Notes under the pieces: generated by a model | Seen by the model: only the letters and a program-made list of their open reading frames with translations | Database searches by the model: none | Told to the model about the DNA's origin: nothing | Program-made: the position numbers and the translations under genes | Assembly: GCA_910577225.1 (NCBI GenBank) | Contig: CAJTMV010000042.1 | Location: forward strand, 1 to 34,555 | Direction of reading: 5' to 3' | Source: an uncultured Eubacterium sp. | GTDB lineage: Bacteria; Bacillota; Clostridia; Lachnospirales; Lachnospiraceae | DNA length: 34,555 bases | Part shown: one piece after another, positions 29,448-34,555 of the stretch | Position numbering within the stretch: position 1 is the stretch's first letter | Layout: every line of letters begins with the position of its first letter

Positions 29448-30198
29448 TTACCGGGAGATGGTACGTTCGCTTGTAAAAAGAGACTTAAAGGGAAGATATA
29501 AAGGTTCGGTGCTTGGCTTTTTCTGGACATTTTTAAATCCGCTGTTGCAGCTTTGTGTGTATACGCTTGTGTTTTCGACGATTATGCGTGCAGGGATCAG
29601 GGATTATTATTTGTTTCTGTTTGTAGCGCTGATTCCATGGATTTTTTTCAGCACGTCTCTGACCGGAGGCGCGGGATGTATTCTGACGCAGCAGGATATG
29701 GTAAAAAAGATTTATTTTCCGAGAGAAGTACTGCCGGTTTCGTATGTGACGAGCCAGTTTGTCAATATGCTGCTTGGTTTTACCGTGATTTTTCCGGTGC
29801 TGCTGTTTGCAGGGTATCCGCTGCGCCTGGGGCCACTGCTCTGTCTGCCGGTGATTATGATTGTGGAATATATACTGGCGCTTGGCTTTACGATGGTAAT
29901 GAGTGCGGTCACGGTCTACGTACGGGATATGGAATATATTCTTGGGATCGTCGCCATGGCATGGCAGTTTCTGACGCCGGTTATGTACAGTGCAGATCAG
30001 GTGCCGGAGCATGTGCGGTGGATATTTTCGGTCAATCCGATGTCTTATGTAATTACCGCATACAGGGATATTTTATATCAGGGAAAAATACCAGGAATGG
30101 AGACGCTTCTGCCAGCGGCTCTGACCGGGACAGGGATGCTGGCGGCCGGCTGGCATGTGTTCCGGAGGCTGCAGAAGCGTTTTGTTGAGGAATTGTGA
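29407..30198 (+). CDS. Polysaccharide ABC transporter permease (Wzm/TagG type)
   Basis: A 263-residue ABC-2-type membrane protein with about six TM helices. Conserved family features are the amphipathic start VRSLVKRDLKGRYKGSVLGFFWTFLNPLLQ, the block VKKIYFPREVLPVS in the loop, and NPMSYVITAYRDILY near the C-terminus. With the next gene it forms an exporter for a lipid-linked glycan such as an O-antigen-like polymer or teichoic acid. The start is probably GTG 29407 (GAAGGA 10 nt before); ATG 29416 is the alternative. It overlaps the XRE gene, and its TGA overlaps the ATG of the ATPase gene. Confidence 0.92.
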   Translation: MQEMILERCREIYDYREMVRSLVKRDLKGRYKGSVLGFFWTFLNPLLQLCVYTLVFSTIMRAGIRDYYLFLFVALIPWIFFSTSLTGGAGCILTQQDMVKKIYFPREVLPVSYVTSQFVNMLLGFTVIFPVLLFAGYPLRLGPLLCLPVIMIVEYILALGFTMVMSAVTVYVRDMEYILGIVAMAWQFLTPVMYSADQVPEHVRWIFSVNPMSYVITAYRDILYQGKIPGMETLLPAALTGTGMLAAGWHVFRRLQKRFVEEL

Positions 30199-31463
30199 TG
30201 AAACCGGAAAATGCGATAGAAGTAAAAAATGTGACGAAAAAATTCCGGGTGTATCCGGATAAAGGTCATACGCTGAAAGAAAAGATATTATTTCATAAAA
30301 GACGCGCTTACGAAGAACGTGTGGTTCTGGATCAGATCAGCTTTGAGGTAAAAAAAGGAGAGGCAGTCGGACTGATTGGTCAGAACGGATGCGGAAAGAG
30401 CACAACGTTAAAGCTGCTGACCAGGATTATATATCCGGACAGCGGAACGATTGAGATGTGCGGGCGGGTATCCAGTCTGCTTGAACTTGGAGCCGGGTTT
30501 CATCCGGATATGAGCGGCAGGGAAAATATTTATATTAACGCGTCAATATTTGGACTGACGAAAAAGGAGATAGAAACAAGGATCGGGGATATTATCGCGT
30601 TTTCGGAGCTGGAAGAGTATATCGATCAGCCGGTGCGGACGTATTCTTCAGGTATGTACATGCGTCTGGCATTTGCGGTGGCAATTCATGTGGATGCGGA
30701 TATTCTGCTGATCGATGAGATTCTGGCAGTAGGAGACGCAGGATTTGCAGCAAAGTGTTTTAACCGCCTGAAAGAGATTAAAGCCGGCGGGACAACGATT
30801 GTAATTGTGTCGCATTCCATGGGTCAGATTGAAGAGATCTGCAGCCGGTCCTTCTGGATTCATCAGGGAAAGATAGCGGCGGGAGGCAATCCGAGAGAAA
30901 TCAACATGCAGTACCTGGAATCTGCAGGCAAAAAGAGGCAGCAGATTGTGGAAGCAAAAAAAGAGCGGCAGAGAAAAGAACAGCAAAGCAGAAAACAGCA
31001 GGGTCAGGAACAGACGGATAAGGATGATGGGCCGCAAATCGTAAGGTTTGGAAACGGGGATGTAAGAATTACGTCTGTCCGTGTCAAAAGAGAGGAAGAA
31101 AAGGAATCCGACAGCTTTCTGACAGGAGACAGACTCATCATGGACATTGGATATCAGGTATTTCGGGAAATGAAAGAAGCGGTGATAGGAGTCGGCATTT
31201 TTCGTATCGATGGCGTCCGGTGCTATGGAACGAATACGAAAATCGATCAGACAGACAGCTGCAGCCTGACAGAAGACGGAACGGTCCGATTTGAAGTGCC
31301 GGTTCTGACCCTGCTGCCGGGAAAATATCTGCTGGATGTTGCGATTGAAAGCGGAGCAGGAATCCTGGCAGATTATTGTAAGGAAGCAAGCAGTTTTGAG
31401 GTATTCTCGCCGGTCCCGGACGTGGGAATCGCAAGAATCGGACATCGATGGCGGTTTTTATGA
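30198..31463 (+). CDS. Polysaccharide ABC transporter ATP-binding protein with Wzt-type C-terminal domain
   Basis: A 421-residue ATPase. Walker A GQNGCGKST is at 61-69, the signature YSSGM at 149-153, Walker B ILLIDE near 169-174 and the switch His206 in IVIVSHSM. After the ~240-residue ATPase domain comes a charged Lys/Glu/Gln linker (about 245-280) and a beta-sandwich domain (about 285-415) like the Wzt carbohydrate-binding domain, which in O9a-type systems recognises the capped end of the glycan before export. ATG 30198 overlaps the permease stop (TGATG); GAGG is 7 nt upstream. Presence of the C-terminal domain suggests a glycan with a terminating modification. Confidence 0.92.
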   Translation: MKPENAIEVKNVTKKFRVYPDKGHTLKEKILFHKRRAYEERVVLDQISFEVKKGEAVGLIGQNGCGKSTTLKLLTRIIYPDSGTIEMCGRVSSLLELGAGFHPDMSGRENIYINASIFGLTKKEIETRIGDIIAFSELEEYIDQPVRTYSSGMYMRLAFAVAIHVDADILLIDEILAVGDAGFAAKCFNRLKEIKAGGTTIVIVSHSMGQIEEICSRSFWIHQGKIAAGGNPREINMQYLESAGKKRQQIVEAKKERQRKEQQSRKQQGQEQTDKDDGPQIVRFGNGDVRITSVRVKREEEKESDSFLTGDRLIMDIGYQVFREMKEAVIGVGIFRIDGVRCYGTNTKIDQTDSCSLTEDGTVRFEVPVLTLLPGKYLLDVAIESGAGILADYCKEASSFEVFSPVPDVGIARIGHRWRFL

Positions 31464-31530
31464 ATACGGACGATGTCAGAAAGAGTAACAGGCTGTTTGC
31501 CAGAGAAACGGCTGTTTAAAGGAGACGGAA

Positions 31531-34500
31531 ATGGAAAAGCAGTTAGATGTGAGTGTGGTAATCAATACGCATAACAGAGCAGAGAGTCTGAAGGTTACGC
31601 TGGAGAGCCTGTTTCATCAGATGTATAAAAATTTTGAGGTAATTGTCGTAAATGGTCCGTCGACCGATCAGACAGAAAAAGTGGTATCGGAATATGGAAA
31701 ACATATCAAGCTGCTGTCCTGTCCGGTGAGGAATCTGTCTGTATCCAGAAATATCGGTATCGAAGCCGCATCCGGGGAGATCGTCGCTTTTATTGACGAT
31801 GACGGGATTGCAGATCCTTACTGGATCGCGGATCTGGCCGCAGGGTATACCGGCCCTGAGATCGGCGGAGTCGGAGGACTTGTCTATGATTATACCGGAA
31901 TGCAGCTGCAGTATCAGTATTCCTCCTGCGACCGGAACGGAGATACGGATTTTGGCATCAGACCGCCGTTCGCGCGTTACTGTGTGCCGCAGGCGGAAAA
32001 ATTTCTGTATCTGCAGGGAACAAACTGCAGTTTTCGAAAAACATGCCTGGAGGAAATCGGCGGTTTTGATGAGGAATTTGAATACTATCTGGATGAGGTG
32101 GACGTATGTATGAGGATCATGGATCTTGGATACCGCATCCGGCCCCTGGATCATGCGGCTGTACATCATAAATATGTGCAGAGCTATGTCCGGAATGAAG
32201 AAAAAATAGTACTTCATCCATATTCGACAGTAAAAAACAGGTATTATTTTGCCATTAAAAACAACAGGGAAAAAGATCTGGAAAAAGTAAAAGCCGTATT
32301 GGAAACATGGACAAAGGAAGTACGGGACGGGGGAAAAAATCATTTTATCAATAAAAAAATGACAAAAGAACAGCTGGATATCTATTTGCAGGAAGTGGAC
32401 CAGGGATGCAGGGACGGTCTGGCAAGGGGAATGGAACCGGACCGGACACGTCCCCTGTCGACACAGAAAAAAGACACGTTTTGTCCGTTTGCCATTGTGG
32501 AAAGAAAAGAAACGCCTCTTAAAATCTGCTATCTGAGCAGGGAATATCCGCCGGACAATTTTGGAGGAATCGGCAGATATACCTACGATCTGGCGACGAC
32601 ATTTGCCGCAAAAGGTCATGAAGTGCATGTAATTACAGAAGGAAACGGACAGGATACCATAGATTTTGAGGACGGCGTCTGGGTACACAGACTCGTAAGC
32701 CGTTTATACGAACCCTTTGCAGATATGGTACTGGGATGGAACTTTTCCCTTCAGGCGAGAAATTATTTTGAACTGGAAAGGATTCATAAGCAAAGACCCA
32801 TCGACCTTGTTCACGGTCCGATCTGGCTGTGCGAGACCGGTATGGCAAACTGCTGCGGCAGCTATCCGGTTCTTTTAACATTAATGACGACGCAAAAAAT
32901 ATTAAATCATCTGTCAGAAAAACCGGATAAGGGCAGTCATGCGTATAAGCTCATGAAACTGGAGGAAGTAACGATCCGCCAGCATAAAAATATACATGCG
33001 ATCAGTCGTTCCATATTAAAAAACTGTCGGGAAACCATGCGGGAAAACGTTCATGCCTTTCTTACACCGTTAGGCTGCAGGGATCTGAGTCAGAACTATC
33101 AGCCGGAAAAATCAGATAAAAAAACAGTCGTATATACAGTTGGAAGGCTGGAACACAGAAAAGGCATCGATTTGCTGCTGCAGGCGGCAGAAACGATACT
33201 GTCAGACGAAAAGTACCGGAATGTGGAGTTTGTAATCGCAGGAAAAGAGACGGCGAACACGTTATCCGGCAGATCAGACAAAGCGGAATTTTTAAGAAGA
33301 AATCAGAACCGGGACGACATACGCAGACGTGTGAGGTTTCTCGGGGAAGTATCAGAAGATATCCTGATGCAGAATTATGCAGATGCGGATATCGTATGTG
33401 TTCCTTCCAGATATGAATCGTTTGGAATTGTCGTACTGGAAGGAATGAGCTTTTCCAATGCGGTGGTTGCCGCGTATACCGGTGGAATGAAAGATATTAT
33501 AAAAGACGGGACAACCGGACTTTTTTTTGAACCGGAAAATGTGGAGGATCTGACAGGAAAACTGAAACAGCTGCTGGACGATGCAGATTATCGTAAAAGG
33601 ATTGCACAGCAGGCCGCAGAGGACTACCGGAGCGTTTATTCGCTGGAGGCGGTATATGACAGCTTATATGAAAAATATTGTGAGATCAGACGCCGGTTTT
33701 CCGATGAGAAGCATGCGGCCTTTCGTCCGGGGCGGTATGCAAAAATGATCGCTGCCGCCGAAGGCATGCCTTTGGAAACGGCAGAAGAAATCGTTCGCGC
33801 GCTGTTAAAGCAGCATCATTCGTCAGATCTTAAAGTCGTTACAGATTACACGCCGGAGGCAGAGGTATCTTTGGGGTATCGGGCCATTAAAAAACTGTAT
33901 CGGATCATTGCCAGACGGTTTCCGGGGACGGCGTCCAAACTAAGGGGAAGATGGCTGTCTATCCTGTTCCAGTACAGACAAAATGGAAAAAAGGGCGTAG
34001 TCAGAATGGTACTGGAACGCATTCCGGTTTTTGGCAGGGCTGTAAAATATATGGCAGATCTGCTGCTGCTTCCGCTGCGGATGAAGATGGCTGTCAATAT
34101 AGGGGCTGCGCTGATGAATCACGATGAACTGCTCAGACAGATGGGCGATATGGAAATGGGAACCAGGGAGCTGTTATGTCAGATGATGGAAAGAGTGGAA
34201 ACCGTCAGGTCGGTCTGCAATAATCACGATGAACTGCTCAGACAGATGAGCGATATGGAAACGGGAACCAGGGAACTGTTATGCCAGCTGGCAGAAAGAG
34301 TGGAAACCGTCAGGTCGGTCTGCGAACGTCAGATACAAAAAGGGATGGAAGAGGAAGCAGGACATCGTGCGGATGCTTTGAAGCAGTTATCTCTGCTTCT
34401 GTCTGAAACGGCGGAAAAAAATCATTATCAGATTGAGGATTACAGTAACCGCATGGTGGACAGGATGAATGACAGGCTTATGGATGTACGGAGCGAGATT

Positions 34501-34555
34501 CTTTTTGAACTGCTTCGTAACGGTCAGGCAGTATCTGCGGAAAAAACGAAAGTGG
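31531..34555 (+). CDS. Fused GT2-GT4 glycosyltransferase with coiled-coil tail (runs off the window)
   Basis: The frame stays open from ATG 31531 (AAAGGAGA upstream) to the window end: at least 1008 codons without a stop. Residues about 1-250 are a GT2 (GT-A) domain: VSVVINTHNRAESL at the start, the DDD motif in IVAFIDDDG near 87-92, and EYYLDEVDVCMRI near 185-197. Residues about 331-720 are a GT4 (GT-B) domain: ICYLSREYPPDNFGGIGRYT, VYTVGRLEHRKGIDLLLQAA near 535, and PSRYESFGIVVLEGM near 625. After residue ~850 the protein is coiled coil and contains a 35-residue duplication. It probably adds two sugars of the polymer exported by the transporter encoded just upstream. Confidence 0.9.
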   Translation, partial: MEKQLDVSVVINTHNRAESLKVTLESLFHQMYKNFEVIVVNGPSTDQTEKVVSEYGKHIKLLSCPVRNLSVSRNIGIEAASGEIVAFIDDDGIADPYWIADLAAGYTGPEIGGVGGLVYDYTGMQLQYQYSSCDRNGDTDFGIRPPFARYCVPQAEKFLYLQGTNCSFRKTCLEEIGGFDEEFEYYLDEVDVCMRIMDLGYRIRPLDHAAVHHKYVQSYVRNEEKIVLHPYSTVKNRYYFAIKNNREKDLEKVKAVLETWTKEVRDGGKNHFINKKMTKEQLDIYLQEVDQGCRDGLARGMEPDRTRPLSTQKKDTFCPFAIVERKETPLKICYLSREYPPDNFGGIGRYTYDLATTFAAKGHEVHVITEGNGQDTIDFEDGVWVHRLVSRLYEPFADMVLGWNFSLQARNYFELERIHKQRPIDLVHGPIWLCETGMANCCGSYPVLLTLMTTQKILNHLSEKPDKGSHAYKLMKLEEVTIRQHKNIHAISRSILKNCRETMRENVHAFLTPLGCRDLSQNYQPEKSDKKTVVYTVGRLEHRKGIDLLLQAAETILSDEKYRNVEFVIAGKETANTLSGRSDKAEFLRRNQNRDDIRRRVRFLGEVSEDILMQNYADADIVCVPSRYESFGIVVLEGMSFSNAVVAAYTGGMKDIIKDGTTGLFFEPENVEDLTGKLKQLLDDADYRKRIAQQAAEDYRSVYSLEAVYDSLYEKYCEIRRRFSDEKHAAFRPGRYAKMIAAAEGMPLETAEEIVRALLKQHHSSDLKVVTDYTPEAEVSLGYRAIKKLYRIIARRFPGTASKLRGRWLSILFQYRQNGKKGVVRMVLERIPVFGRAVKYMADLLLLPLRMKMAVNIGAALMNHDELLRQMGDMEMGTRELLCQMMERVETVRSVCNNHDELLRQMSDMETGTRELLCQLAERVETVRSVCERQIQKGMEEEAGHRADALKQLSLLLSETAEKNHYQIEDYSNRMVDRMNDRLMDVRSEILFELLRNGQAVSAEKTKV
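34117..34326 (+). repeat. 105-bp tandem duplication in the glycosyltransferase tail
   Basis: 34117-34221 and 34222-34326 encode two 35-residue copies beginning NHDELLRQM and ending VETVRSVC plus one residue, differing at only a few positions. The period is 35 codons, five heptads, so it lengthens the coiled coil without changing its register. Confidence 0.9.

Noticed and set aside
31543..32688. 381-codon minus-strand frame
   Set aside because: It is antisense to the well-supported GT2-GT4 gene, has Cys/Phe/His-rich composition and no domain.
1..34555. tRNA or rRNA genes
   Set aside because: I saw no cloverleaf-like GGTTCRANTCC arm in suitable context and no rRNA sequence; a covariance scan was not possible.

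Overview
The window reads as chromosomal DNA of a spore-forming, low-to-mid GC Gram-positive anaerobe, most likely a Lachnospiraceae-type clostridium. The reasons are a B. subtilis-like division and cell-wall cluster (mraZ, rsmH, ftsL, two class B PBPs, mraY, murD, ftsW, divIB, ftsZ) followed by spoIIGA-sigE, a Spo0E-like phosphatase, strong AGGAGG-type ribosome binding sites, sigma-A promoters and T-tailed hairpin terminators. Nearly all genes lie on the + strand. No tRNA, rRNA, CRISPR array or complete transposase was recognised.

Layout. (1) 1-400: C-terminal tails of an Rpn/PD-(D/E)XK recombination-nuclease type gene, duplicated over 55 bp. (2) 600-7660: stand-alone genes: SEC-C protein, glyoxalase-fold protein, chemoreceptor, a purine-rich tandem-repeat array (18/36-bp units), a small membrane protein, thrS, a DUF1540 cysteine-rich protein and a zinc-dependent phospholipase C-like protein. 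(3) 7800-7970: a 53-aa Spo0E-like phosphatase gene just before the dcw cluster. (4) 8060-19990: the dcw cluster with its own promoter, MraZ boxes, a possible leader attenuator, internal promoters before mraY and ftsZ, and a hairpin that buries the ribosome binding site of the second PBP. (5) 20280-21920: spoIIGA-sigE, behind a -35/-10 pair with the 22-bp spacing known from Spo0A-driven spoIIG promoters. (6) 21975-26276: a beta-CASP metallo-beta-lactamase nuclease, a geranylgeranyl-reductase-like flavoprotein and a D-Ala-D-Ala carboxypeptidase. (7) 26277-29057: an AT-rich accessory patch with a small HTH protein, a short helical protein behind a palindromic operator-like site, an Uma2-family endonuclease, DUF2200, a transposase-tail remnant and a 351-bp segment bounded by near-perfect 27-bp inverted repeats. 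(8) 29058-34555: start of a surface-polysaccharide locus: XRE regulator, Wzm-type permease, Wzt-type ATPase, and a very large GT2-GT4 fusion glycosyltransferase that runs off the window.

How it works together: the dcw genes make lipid-linked peptidoglycan precursor (mraY, murD), polymerise and cross-link it at the septum (ftsW, PBPs) and build the divisome (ftsL, divIB, ftsZ). spoIIGA-sigE converts the same septation event into mother-cell gene expression during sporulation, and the Spo0E-like protein may tune entry into that pathway. The last operon probably assembles and exports a glycan. The observations most worth a second look are the repeat array that resembles the thrS leader, the hairpin over the second PBP start, the lack of a good start codon for spoIIGA, and the HTH/palindrome/Uma2 cassette with the neighbouring inverted-repeat element.
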